From an uncultured Chthoniobacterales bacterium (lineage in GTDB: Bacteria > Verrucomicrobiota > Verrucomicrobiae > Chthoniobacterales > UBA10450): a DNA stretch of 10,428 nucleotides. The notes beneath the pieces were generated by a model. It ran no database searches. It was not told the origin of the DNA and saw nothing but the letters and a program-made list of their open reading frames with translations. The DNA is taken from positions 1 through 10,428 of the forward strand of contig CATPCN010000510.1 of NCBI GenBank assembly GCA_955652855.1, given 5' to 3'. Both the position numbers and the translations under genes were made by a program. How positions within the stretch are numbered: the first letter of the stretch is position 1; every line of letters starts with the position of its first letter. Below, piece by piece: positions 1 to 6,423 of this stretch.

Positions 1-228
1 CTTGATTCCTTCCGGCGTAATCTCAAATGCCCACGCCAGCACGAGCGCCACCGGAAAACCAAATGCGATTGCCGTGACGAAAACTTTCATCACCCACGCC
101 GGCGCTTCAAAAGTCGGAAAAAGAATCGAGGCGCCCTGAATCAGCAGCCACGCCACGATCACATACGCGACGGCGACCTTGTAAACGTTACGCCGCTTCA
201 ATTCGGCGAAGAAGTTCTTCGCATTCAC
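1..228 (-). CDS. N-terminal part of a membrane-anchored protein (adenylate cyclase/TPR-type N-terminus), cut by window edge
   Basis: The first 76 codons of a gene that continues past the left edge. The reading frame starts at GTG (226-228) and begins VNAKNFFAELKRRNVYKVAV. A positively charged cytoplasmic start is followed by two hydrophobic stretches, about residues 15-38 and 47-68, joined by a short FPTFEAPAW loop, and then ITPEGIK. This module is one I recognise from the N-termini of large proteins in Verrucomicrobiota, Acidobacteriota and some Proteobacteria, where two membrane helices precede TolB-like and TPR regions or an adenylate-cyclase-like domain. The function of the missing part cannot be read here. 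A second in-frame GTG at 244-246 would add six residues. I chose 228 because it places the NFFAELKRRNVYK motif at the very start, as usual for this family. No Shine-Dalgarno motif is visible for either start. Confidence 0.75.
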   Translation of the reverse strand, partial: MNAKNFFAELKRRNVYKVAVAYVIVAWLLIQGASILFPTFEAPAWVMKVFVTAIAFGFPVALVLAWAFEITPEGIK

Positions 229-289
229 CCGGCACCGTTGTCCCACACTGTCAGGCAGACAGCAAGGCATCCATGAACTTTGGGATTAA

Positions 290-1507
290 CTATTGCAGCC
301 GATTGTATTTCTTGAGCAGCTCGCGCACCCGATCATGCGGCAAAGCATCGACATGATGGTTGTCACGGCCGGTCATGCTCTTGTTGTCAACGAGCGCGTT
401 GACGATCGCTTCCTCGGTCGCTTGCACGACGCCGGTGAAAATTGGATCCATCAGATCGTTCGGAATTGTTTCCACATTGTGCGTCACTTGATCGGGATTC
501 ACCACTTTCGGATTGGCGGTTGAAAACGCGATGAACAAATCGCCGGAGCCATTTCCGGAAACACTGCCGGTGCGCGCCAGCCCGAGCGACGCGCGGCGCG
601 CGAGACGTTTGAGTTGATTTGGCAGCAGCGGTGCATCGGTCGCCACCACGATAATGATCGAGCCGTTCTCCTGACTAAAGACGGCGTTCTCAGAAATTTC
701 TTTTCCCACCGGAATGCCGGCAATCGTTAGGCCGGCGCGTCGTCCGCAATTCGCCTGAACCAGAACGCCAACGGTGTAACTGCGCGAATTCTTCTTTTCA
801 TCTTTTATGTCGATCTTACGCGAGGCCGTTCCCGTTCCGCCTTTGAACTCATAACAAATCATGGCCGTTCCGCCGCCGACGCTTCCCTCTTCAATCGCGC
901 CGCCATGCGCCGAATCGAGCGCCTGAAAAATGTGCTCGGGCTTCACGTGAAATCCATTGATGTCGTTAAGGTAACCGTCCCACGTTTCGGCCACGACCGG
1001 CAAGCTCCACCAGTAACCAGTGTTATCGGCCGCGCCGTGTTTGATTCGCCACGCAATCACGGCATCGCGCGCAACACCGACGCTGTGCGTGTTGGTAATG
1101 ACCACCGGACCTTCGAGAAAACCGCTCTCTTCCACCCACGCGGTGCCGGTCATCTCGCCGTTGCCGTTTAAACTAAATACGCCGGCATAGACCGGATCGT
1201 TGAGCGAATCGTGTCCGCGAGGAATAATCGCGGTCACGCCGGTGCGCACCGGGCCTTTGCCCACTTCGAGTTTTCCTTCGCCGCTGATCAACGTGGTGTA
1301 ACCGACTTCCACGCCGGCCACATCGGTGATGGCGTTGAATTGCCCCGGCGTGCCGTCGAACGGAACACCGAGATCACGGGCGCGCAGCACCGCGATTTCT
1401 TTAATTGTCGGTCTAGACGGCGGCGAAGTCTGCCGTTCATGCGAGTCCACCTCGAGCGTGAGGAAGAATACGATGAACGCAAAAATAAATGTCGATCTTG
1501 TCTTCAT
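290..1507 (-). CDS. P1 family peptidase (S58, DmpA/BapA-like aminopeptidase), exported or membrane-anchored
   Basis: A 405-residue member of the S58 (DmpA) family of self-cleaving N-terminal-nucleophile aminopeptidases, which release N-terminal amino acids from peptides, amides or beta-peptides. Family landmarks in order: ARDLGVPFDGTPGQFNAITDV near the mature N-terminus, TNTHSVG, GSVGGGTAM followed by KGGTGTASR, VQANCG, the presumed self-cleavage site ENG|SIIIVVATDAP (Gly282-Ser283), and GNGSGDLFIAFST. By alignment from memory with DmpA (Gly249/Ser250, Asn218, Ser288, Glu290), Ser283 is the nucleophile, Asn253 the oxyanion residue, and Ser321 and Asp323 the partners. The chain after the cut would be 123 residues, close to DmpA's. 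I start at ATG 1507 because GGAG lies 9 bases upstream and residues 1-22 (KTRSTFIFAFIVFFLTL) look like a signal peptide or anchor. An upstream in-frame ATG at 1561 would hide this signal and end 14 bases from dnaX. Known relatives are often cytoplasmic, so export is the unusual point. Natural substrate unknown. Confidence 0.9.
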   Translation of the reverse strand: MKTRSTFIFAFIVFFLTLEVDSHERQTSPPSRPTIKEIAVLRARDLGVPFDGTPGQFNAITDVAGVEVGYTTLISGEGKLEVGKGPVRTGVTAIIPRGHDSLNDPVYAGVFSLNGNGEMTGTAWVEESGFLEGPVVITNTHSVGVARDAVIAWRIKHGAADNTGYWWSLPVVAETWDGYLNDINGFHVKPEHIFQALDSAHGGAIEEGSVGGGTAMICYEFKGGTGTASRKIDIKDEKKNSRSYTVGVLVQANCGRRAGLTIAGIPVGKEISENAVFSQENGSIIIVVATDAPLLPNQLKRLARRASLGLARTGSVSGNGSGDLFIAFSTANPKVVNPDQVTHNVETIPNDLMDPIFTGVVQATEEAIVNALVDNKSMTGRDNHHVDALPHDRVRELLKKYNRLQ

Positions 1508-1516
1508 ACAAAATTT

Positions 1517-1549
1517 CTCCGCGATGAATGGTTTTCTATTTTCGCGGAG
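1517..1549 (-). promoter_or_regulatory. 8-bp inverted repeat covering the peptidase ribosome binding site
   Basis: CTCCGCGA (1517-1524) and TCGCGGAG (1542-1549) are perfect inverted repeats separated by 17 AT-rich bases. They sit in the 67-bp gap between the divergent peptidase and dnaX genes. Read on the minus strand, the 3' arm contains the GGAG that is the only Shine-Dalgarno candidate for the peptidase start at 1507. A folded mRNA would therefore bury it. On the DNA level the same symmetry could be an operator for a dimeric repressor serving both promoters. The pairing is seen; the regulatory role is inference. Confidence 0.45.
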
Positions 1550-1574
1550 CACGCAACGCATTTAGATTCAATTC

Positions 1575-3152
1575 GTGAGCTACCAGGTTTTCGCGCGAAA
1601 ATATCGACCGCAGACGTTTGACGATCTGGTCGGGCAGACGCACGTCACGCGCACGCTCAAGAATGCAGTCGAACAAAACCGGTTGGCGCACGCCTATCTT
1701 TTCGTCGGCCCGCGCGGCATCGGCAAAACATCGACCGCGCGCATTCTTGCCAAGGCGCTCAATTGCGTGAAAGGCCCGACCGTGACGCCGTGCGGCGTGT
1801 GCGACAATTGCAAGGAGATCACGGGCGGAAACAGCCTCGACGTGCTTGAGATTGACGGCGCGAGCAACAACGGCGTCGAGCAAGTGCGCGAGCTGCGCGA
1901 TAACGTGCGTTACGCGCCGGCCAAGGGCCGCTATAAAATTTACATCATCGACGAAGTTCACATGCTGACTTCCGCCGCTTTCAACGCGCTGCTCAAGACG
2001 CTCGAGGAACCTCCCCCGCACGTGAAATTTATTTTTGCGACGACCGAGCCGCAAAAAGTTCTGCCGACAATTTTGAGCCGCTGCCAGCGATTCGATTTGC
2101 ATCGCATCCCCGCGAACCTGATCGCGCAACATCTGCAATTCATCGCCGGCAAGGAGAAATTTTCTCTCGATCCGGCCGCCGGGCACGCCATCGCGCGCGG
2201 GGCGGATGGCGGATTGCGCGACGCTGAATCGATGCTCGATCAGCTGGTTGCTTTCTGCGGCGATCCGATCCGCGAGCCAGATGTTTTGAAAGTGTTTGGG
2301 TTTACGAGCGAACAGACGGTCGCAGATTTCACCGAAAAAATTTTACGTGGCGCTACGGCGGAAGCGCTCGACGTGCTGCACGAACAGTCTGAAGCCGGCA
2401 AAGACATGATGAAACTCATGTCCGATTTGATCGCCTATTTTCGCGACCTGCTCGTTTTCAAAGTTAAACCGGAAGCGCTCGCCGAAGATGTCGATCCAGA
2501 ATTGCAAAAGCGCTTCGAGCGACAATCGCCACTGCTCGAAACCGATCGACTGCTTGAGTTGATCGATCAGTTCGCCTCCGCGGAGGGGCGCATGAAATGG
2601 GTGCCGAACAAGAAGCTCCATTTCGAGGTCGCCGTCATCAAAGCGATTCAAACGCTTGGTCAGGTGACGCTGAATGAAGTGATCGAGAACCTGAACGCAT
2701 TGCGCGATGGAAAAACGATCACGGAAAAAAGGGCGTCGACGGCCGCAGACAAATCAGCAACTCCGCGCGTAGCGGAAAATACCGAGCAGCCAGGATCGAC
2801 CGTGGACCCGAATGAGCTCTGGCAGAAAATTGCGCCGAAAGTCTCGCCGAAAAGTTTTCTGCGCACGTTAATCGATTCGGTGATTGTTCTTGGCGCGGAA
2901 GGACGAAGTTTTGTGCTCGGTTATCCGCTCGATCAAAAATCGACCATCGAAACGCTGGCGAGCGCGGCGAATAAAAAGCAGCTCGAAAGTTTGCTTAAAG
3001 AATCGAGCGGTCGCGATTGGACCGTAAAATTTGTCGGCAAGGAAGGATTGAAATCGCCGAACGTTGCGCGCGAAACGAAATCCGAATCTTTCAAAGACGA
3101 TCCGCTCATTCAGGAAGCGCTCGAAATTTTTAAAGGCCAAATCAAAACCTAG
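1575..3152 (+). CDS. dnaX: DNA polymerase III subunit gamma/tau
   Basis: Clamp-loader ATPase subunit of the replicative DNA polymerase III, 525 residues. It opens with SYQVFARKYRPQTFDDLVGQ, the standard DnaX start. Walker A is GPRGIGKT at 45-52. The zinc module uses Cys64, Cys73, Cys76 and Cys79. Walker B is IIDEVH at 124-129, sensor 1 lies in FIFATTE at 152-158, and the SRC arginine-finger motif is at 168-170. The collar domain spans about 230-370. A low-complexity linker near 375-405 leads to a short C-terminal domain, so the protein is shorter than E. coli tau (643). Translation appears to start at GTG 1575: the conserved sequence begins directly there and the next upstream bases give no better start. 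No Shine-Dalgarno motif is evident. The ybaB gene follows after 5 bases, the common bacterial order. A frameshift product of gamma type is discussed under findings. Confidence 0.97.
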   Translation: MSYQVFARKYRPQTFDDLVGQTHVTRTLKNAVEQNRLAHAYLFVGPRGIGKTSTARILAKALNCVKGPTVTPCGVCDNCKEITGGNSLDVLEIDGASNNGVEQVRELRDNVRYAPAKGRYKIYIIDEVHMLTSAAFNALLKTLEEPPPHVKFIFATTEPQKVLPTILSRCQRFDLHRIPANLIAQHLQFIAGKEKFSLDPAAGHAIARGADGGLRDAESMLDQLVAFCGDPIREPDVLKVFGFTSEQTVADFTEKILRGATAEALDVLHEQSEAGKDMMKLMSDLIAYFRDLLVFKVKPEALAEDVDPELQKRFERQSPLLETDRLLELIDQFASAEGRMKWVPNKKLHFEVAVIKAIQTLGQVTLNEVIENLNALRDGKTITEKRASTAADKSATPRVAENTEQPGSTVDPNELWQKIAPKVSPKSFLRTLIDSVIVLGAEGRSFVLGYPLDQKSTIETLASAANKKQLESLLKESSGRDWTVKFVGKEGLKSPNVARETKSESFKDDPLIQEALEIFKGQIKT

Positions 3153-3157
3153 CACGC

Positions 3158-3469
3158 ATGAATCTGAATAAATTAATGAAGCAGGCGCAGAAGATGCAGG
3201 AGCAAATGGCGCAGACGCAGGCCGAGTTGGCGGAAAAAACGGTCGAAGTTCAGGCGGCCGGCGGAAAAATCACGGTGGTTGCAAACGGCGCGGGCGAAGT
3301 GATTTCGATCAAGATCGACAAAGAAATTGTCGATCCTAACGATGTAGAGTTTCTCGAAGAAGCGGTCCTGAGCGGCGTGAAAGGCGCGATCGAGCAAGGC
3401 AAAGCAATCGCTCAATCCGAAATGACAAAGATCACCGGCGGCTTGGGAATGCCCGGATTGGGAATGTAG
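3158..3469 (+). CDS. ybaB: YbaB/EbfC family nucleoid-associated protein
   Basis: A 103-residue small DNA-binding protein of the YbaB/EbfC family, which forms dimers and binds DNA as a nucleoid-associated factor. Visible landmarks are the N-terminal helix MNLNKLMKQAQKMQEQMA, the QAAGGKITVVANGAGEVISI strand region around 32-51, IDKEIVDPNDVEFLEEAV, and a Gly/Met-rich tail ending GLGM. Length and motifs match the family closely. It starts 5 bases after the dnaX stop, so the two are almost certainly co-transcribed. In many bacteria recR follows; here the operon ends instead against a gene on the opposite strand. The TAG stop (3467-3469) lies inside the left foot of a double-hairpin repeat, so the repeat marks the very end of the gene. 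Confidence 0.95.
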   Translation: MNLNKLMKQAQKMQEQMAQTQAELAEKTVEVQAAGGKITVVANGAGEVISIKIDKEIVDPNDVEFLEEAVLSGVKGAIEQGKAIAQSEMTKITGGLGMPGLGM

Positions 3470-3516
3470 CAACCGGCCTGTGGCCGGTTTGAACGGCGCA
3501 CAGCGCCGTGGCTACA
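3465..3516. repeat. Double-hairpin REP/BIME-like element, copy 1
   Basis: TGTAGC (3465-3470) and GCTACA (3511-3516) form the outer inverted feet. Inside are two perfect hairpins with 3-nt loops. AACCGGCC-TGT-GGCCGGTT (3471-3489) has an 8-bp stem, and ACGGCGC-ACA-GCGCCGT (3493-3509) a 7-bp stem. The GTAG foot next to a stem-loop, paired with an inverted unit ending CTAC, is the layout of REP/inverted-REP pairs (BIMEs) known from enterobacteria and pseudomonads. It separates the convergent ybaB and PHP genes and supplies both of their TAG stops. A third, weaker hairpin (ACGCC-TCT-GGCGT, 3530-3542) adjoins it. With no T-tract it is not a classical intrinsic terminator, though the stems may still slow transcription. 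Confidence 0.7.
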
Positions 3517-4321
3517 AATTACAGACGACACGCCTCTGGCGTTTGTGTTTCTCGTAAACGCAAACTTCGCGGATTCCCAAGGTCGACATTTTTTCGGCGA
3601 GCTGTTCGTAATTTTCACCGAGTTGCGCGTATGAATGCGCATCCGATGCCGTAGTGAATGGAACTCCCTTCTCCAACGCGAGGCGAATGATCTCGTCGCC
3701 CGGATAAAGTTCGTTCACCGGTTTGCGCCAGCCGGCGGTGGAAAGTTCAATCGCCAGGTTGCGTGAGCGGATGAAGTCGAGCGTCTCACCGGCGATCGAC
3801 TTCATGTCTGCATTTGGCCGATGGCCGTGAATCTTCACAAGATCGAGATGCGCGAGACAATCGACCAGCCCGGTCGCGGCGATGTCGCGCACGCGACGAA
3901 AATAGTCGGCGTAGATTTCATCGACGTCTCGATTTCCAAATTGCGCCGCGCCTTCCGGAACTTTGTCGAACATTTCGTCGTCGCGCTCGAGGTAATGAAC
4001 CGAGCCAAGAACGAAATCGAGTTTGTCCCAATGTTTTTCGACCCACGCGCGCCCGGCGACTGAAGTTTCCGGATCGTTATCGAGTTCGATGCCGGCCCGG
4101 ATTTTTATGTCCGGATTTTTTTCGCGCAGCTTGTCGACCTCATCGAAATCGACGCCGGCGGTGTAACGATCGTGATCGGTGAAAGCGATGTCGCGCAATC
4201 CCCGCGCCCGCGCACTGTCGATCCAGGGCTGCAAAAGCTGCTGCGTGTACGGTTGGACGCGATGTCCCTGGGGATGCGTGTGATAATCGGAAAACAAACG
4301 CGCCGCGATTTGCGAACTCAT
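3512..4321 (-). CDS. PHP domain protein, histidinol-phosphatase (HisJ/HisK) family
   Basis: A 269-residue metal-dependent phosphoesterase of the PHP superfamily. The histidinol-phosphatase branch removes phosphate from L-histidinol phosphate in histidine synthesis. Metal-ligand motifs are seen in order: DYHTH at 12-16, TDHD at 48-51, GIELD at 77-81, GSVHYL at 105-110, CLAHLDLVK at about 154-162, ELSTAGWRKPVNELYPG at about 192-208, and ASDAH near 225-229. The RKPVNELYP stretch is typical of HisJ-type enzymes, but other PHP phosphatases share the metal motifs, so the substrate is moderately certain. No other his genes are present here. It starts at ATG 4321 with no visible Shine-Dalgarno motif. 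The last nine residues (RQRRVVCNL) and the stop are encoded by hairpin-rich repeat sequence, so the original C-terminus was probably altered. Confidence 0.85.
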   Translation of the reverse strand: MSSQIAARLFSDYHTHPQGHRVQPYTQQLLQPWIDSARARGLRDIAFTDHDRYTAGVDFDEVDKLREKNPDIKIRAGIELDNDPETSVAGRAWVEKHWDKLDFVLGSVHYLERDDEMFDKVPEGAAQFGNRDVDEIYADYFRRVRDIAATGLVDCLAHLDLVKIHGHRPNADMKSIAGETLDFIRSRNLAIELSTAGWRKPVNELYPGDEIIRLALEKGVPFTTASDAHSYAQLGENYEQLAEKMSTLGIREVCVYEKHKRQRRVVCNL

Positions 4322-4345
4322 GAGTGTTTCAAGGTGGCGCGTCGG

Positions 4346-4371
4346 GATCCCTCGACTTCGCTCGGGATGAC
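4346..4371. repeat. Dispersed repeat unit, GTCATCCCGAG...GAGGGATC type, single copy
   Basis: GATCCCTCG (4346-4354) and CTCGGGATGAC (4361-4371) flank a short TTCG-containing centre; ATCCC can pair with GGGAT to make an imperfect hairpin. The same outer words occur twice, in opposite orientations, at 7022-7145. The unit fills the space between the PHP gene start and the end of the BsuPI gene. I recall this sequence type as abundant in some soil-bacterial genomes, which I cannot verify here. Confidence 0.6.
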
Positions 4372-4373
4372 GG

Positions 4374-4907
4374 CTACGGCGCGGTCATGAATTTCTGCCG
4401 CACCATCAGCTCCGGATATTTCGGAAAGAAAGCTTCGAGGATAAAAACTTTGTCCGGAGTCAGATCGCGCGTTGCGATCGTCTCGGCGTACTCCACGTGT
4501 TCCTGCGGATTGATCAGGATCGTAGCGGGCTTGTCCGAGAAGGCGTGATTGTCCGAAAATTTCGTCAGCACATTTTCGGAAGTATCGCGGAGGTAAATTT
4601 CGATTCGTTGTTCCGTCGGAAAATCGAGCGGGATAGGTAGCTTCGCCTGATTGCTCACCGTCAATTTCACTTCGAGATGCCGGACTTCGGATAATTTTAC
4701 CGGTTGAGGCGAGACTTGAAGATCGAGCATCAATCCGCGCAGCTTCGGATTTTTATATTTCGGCGGCGATTTGGAGCCGCCGCCAAACGGATGCAATATC
4801 CGCCCGACCCAGCTTCGCTTCTCGACTGGTGATTTCGTCAGGTCCTGCGCGAGCGCGACACTCGGCGCGGCGAGAGCGAGAAGCAAAACAGCGGCGGTGC
4901 GTCTCAT
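4374..4907 (-). CDS. Secreted protein with BsuPI-like (intracellular proteinase inhibitor type) domain
   Basis: A 177-residue exported protein. Residues 1-20 (RRTAAVLLLALAAPSVALA) form a clear signal peptide with a likely cut after ALA, before QDL. A Lys/Gly/Pro-rich linker (about 25-52) leads to a beta-sandwich-like domain. Its pattern, VKLTVSNQAKLPIPLDFPTE then QRIEIYLRDTSENVL, FSDNHAF and INPQEHVEYAETI, matches the BsuPI domain: a hydrophobic strand, an asparagine-containing turn, 'F-P-[ST]-x-Q', a strand with Asp, then a Pro-Gln/Gly-Glu turn. BsuPI was named for a Bacillus protease inhibitor, but most members have no tested function, so I do not claim inhibition. The ATG at 4907 gives the clean signal peptide; an upstream TTG at 4934 would add nine residues and a poorer N-terminus. 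The gene diverges from the exported protein at 4963. Confidence 0.7.
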   Translation of the reverse strand: MRRTAAVLLLALAAPSVALAQDLTKSPVEKRSWVGRILHPFGGGSKSPPKYKNPKLRGLMLDLQVSPQPVKLSEVRHLEVKLTVSNQAKLPIPLDFPTEQRIEIYLRDTSENVLTKFSDNHAFSDKPATILINPQEHVEYAETIATRDLTPDKVFILEAFFPKYPELMVRQKFMTAP

Positions 4908-4913
4908 GAGCGG

Positions 4914-4944
4914 GTTAATCAGCAAACGTTGCAAATCCTGTCAA
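4914..4944 (-). promoter_or_regulatory. Possible sigma70-type promoter for the BsuPI-domain gene
   Basis: A perfect TTGACA is read on the minus strand at 4944-4939, in the 55-bp gap between the divergent genes. A weak -10 candidate (GATTAA) lies about 18 bases downstream. If used, transcription would begin almost at the ATG (4907), giving a very short or absent leader. This would argue against the TTG start at 4934, which falls inside the promoter. Confidence 0.3.
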
Positions 4945-4962
4945 ACCCTTTATCAATCCGCC

Positions 4963-5385
4963 ATGCGAGCCGTCGCGTTGAACATCTGTGTGTTGTTACT
5001 CTACGCCGCGTCCGGTTTCGCGAAAGATCGACATTGTACGCTGCGTATTCACGCGGAAGCAAACGCGAACGATACCGCCGTCTTCTCGTCGCAATCGCAA
5101 TTCTCCGGCCGAAATGTGCTGATCGAAAAGGTTGCCGGCGTTTCTGAACATGATGTGACAGCGTTTTTCCCGTATCGGGCAACGGACGGCAGTTACGGCG
5201 CGCTCTTTCAACTCGAAGATCACGGCCGAATCGCCCTCGATGCTCTCAGCATCGAGCGCCGCGGCAAAACGGTTTTCGTTTTTGTGAATGGACGGCTGAT
5301 CACTGAGTTGCAAGTCGATCAGCGTGTCGCCGACATCGAATCGATGAAGAAAGCGTGGCGCTTGATTGGAGCGCGCAAAAAATAA
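4963..5385 (+). CDS. Small exported protein of unknown function
   Basis: A 140-residue protein. Residues 1-20 (RAVALNICVLLLYAASGFA) are a signal peptide, with a probable cut before KDRH. The mature part alternates strands and helices: CTLRIHAEAN, a segment FSGRNVLIEKVAGVSEHDVTAF, GALFQLEDHGRIALDALSIERRG, and KTVFVFVNGRLITELQVDQRVADIESM. The last two segments resemble the P1 'head' subdomain of SecD-type proteins (an 'F-x-L...G...L', then a '...V-x-V-N/D-G-x-[LV]-I' pattern). The similarity is from memory and short, so I leave the product unnamed. I chose ATG 4963 because it opens a clean signal peptide; the open frame upstream to 4771 overlaps the opposite-strand gene and has no such feature. 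It ends 6 bases before the M23 peptidase gene, so the two probably form an operon and act in the same compartment. Confidence 0.7.
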   Translation: MRAVALNICVLLLYAASGFAKDRHCTLRIHAEANANDTAVFSSQSQFSGRNVLIEKVAGVSEHDVTAFFPYRATDGSYGALFQLEDHGRIALDALSIERRGKTVFVFVNGRLITELQVDQRVADIESMKKAWRLIGARKK

Positions 5386-5391
5386 ACGGCG

Positions 5392-6420
5392 ATGCGATTT
5401 GTTCTCGCAGCGCTGGTCGCTTCATTCGTTGCCATCACGTCCATGAAGGCGCTCGAGCAACCGCTAGCTTTGCCGACCGATAACGACGCGCTCTTTCACG
5501 GCGGTGGCGCCGCGTTTTATCAATACATCGATCGCGATTATCACGGCGTGAAATCGACGCCATGGGAAGGCGGCCAGTACGGGTTCGTGCGCGATCCAGT
5601 CGAAACGTCGATCGGAATTGTTTACACGCGCTTCCACGAAGGGATCGACATTCGCGCTCTGCAACGAGATGCAAACGGCGAGCCGCTCGATGAAGTGCGC
5701 GCGATTGCCGACGGCAAAGTCGTTTACACAAGTTTGGCGCCGGGCCATTCAAACTACGGGAAATACATCGTGATCGAACATCGTTGGGGCGGCTCGCCCT
5801 ATTACAGTTTGTACGGACACTTGAGCTCGATCGATGTGCGCGCCGGCCAGGCGGTGCAGCGCGACGAACACATTGCGGTGATGGGTTACACCGGCGAAGG
5901 ACTCAATCAGGCGCGCGCGCATCTTCATCTGGAATTGAACCTGATGGTCAGTCATCGATTCCAGGAGTGGTACGACAAATTTTACAAAAGAGAGCCGAAC
6001 CATCACGGCATTTATAACGGAATTAATCTCGACGGCCTGGACATCGCCCGGCTTTATCTCGAGCTGCGGAAAAATCCGGCGCTCACCATTCCCGAATTTC
6101 TCGAAGCGGAGGAGACACATTACAAAGTGACCGTGCCGCGGTCCGGCTACTTTGAATTGCCGAAACTTTATCCGTGGATGCGACGCGGTGACGCGAACCA
6201 GAAAACCGCTTCGTGGGAAGTGTCGTTTAACCGTGCCGGCGTGCCTCTGAAAATTGAGCCGAGCGACAAGCGAGTTTCGCAACCGGAGCTGACTTACGTC
6301 AAGAAAACCGCGATCGATTGCTCGCTGTTAACGCGCGGCGAAATGACCGGCCGCGGACAGCGCGCCGCTCTCACCGAATACGGCCAGCAATTGATGCGGT
6401 TGTTAACTTATCCCGATTGA
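5392..6420 (+). CDS. M23 family metallopeptidase (LytM/peptidoglycan endopeptidase type)
   Basis: A 342-residue exported zinc peptidase. Residues 1-20 are a signal peptide (RFVLAALVASFVAITSMKA). The LytM domain carries the expected zinc and catalytic motifs: HEGID with His82 and Asp86 (the H-x(3)-D motif), YGHL with His143, and HLHLEL with His177 and His179 (H-x-H). Between them lie the usual VRAIADGKVVYT and NYGKYIVIEHRWG strands. Members cut peptide cross-links in cell walls or secreted proteins. The domain is complete, so activity is plausible. About 150 residues after it (GIYNGINLDGLDIARLYLEL onward) form a region I do not recognise; it contains a proline-rich strand block and may dock a partner. 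It follows the small exported protein by 6 bases with no visible Shine-Dalgarno motif, which suggests coupled expression. A double-hairpin repeat begins 4 bases after its stop. Confidence 0.9.
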   Translation: MRFVLAALVASFVAITSMKALEQPLALPTDNDALFHGGGAAFYQYIDRDYHGVKSTPWEGGQYGFVRDPVETSIGIVYTRFHEGIDIRALQRDANGEPLDEVRAIADGKVVYTSLAPGHSNYGKYIVIEHRWGGSPYYSLYGHLSSIDVRAGQAVQRDEHIAVMGYTGEGLNQARAHLHLELNLMVSHRFQEWYDKFYKREPNHHGIYNGINLDGLDIARLYLELRKNPALTIPEFLEAEETHYKVTVPRSGYFELPKLYPWMRRGDANQKTASWEVSFNRAGVPLKIEPSDKRVSQPELTYVKKTAIDCSLLTRGEMTGRGQRAALTEYGQQLMRLLTYPD

Positions 6421-6423
6421 AAC

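Noticed and set aside
248..262. CTGTC-AGGCA-GACAG hairpin after the peptidase gene as a terminator
   Set aside because: Only 5 bp with no T-tract on either strand; too weak to call.
1536..2186. Long minus-strand open frame (216 codons) opposite dnaX
   Set aside because: It lies fully antisense to the well-supported dnaX gene, its translation is Arg/Ala-rich without recognisable motifs, and such shadow frames recur opposite many genes here.
3153..3511. A recR gene expected after dnaX-ybaB
   Set aside because: No RecR motif occurs in the window; the operon ends at the double-hairpin element and a convergent gene. recR may be elsewhere in the genome.
4172..4548. Plus-strand open frames across 4172-4548, ending in or starting at the repeat unit
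   Set aside because: They run antisense to the PHP and BsuPI genes; part of their sequence is just the translated repeat (RDPSTSLGMT), a known type of spurious call.
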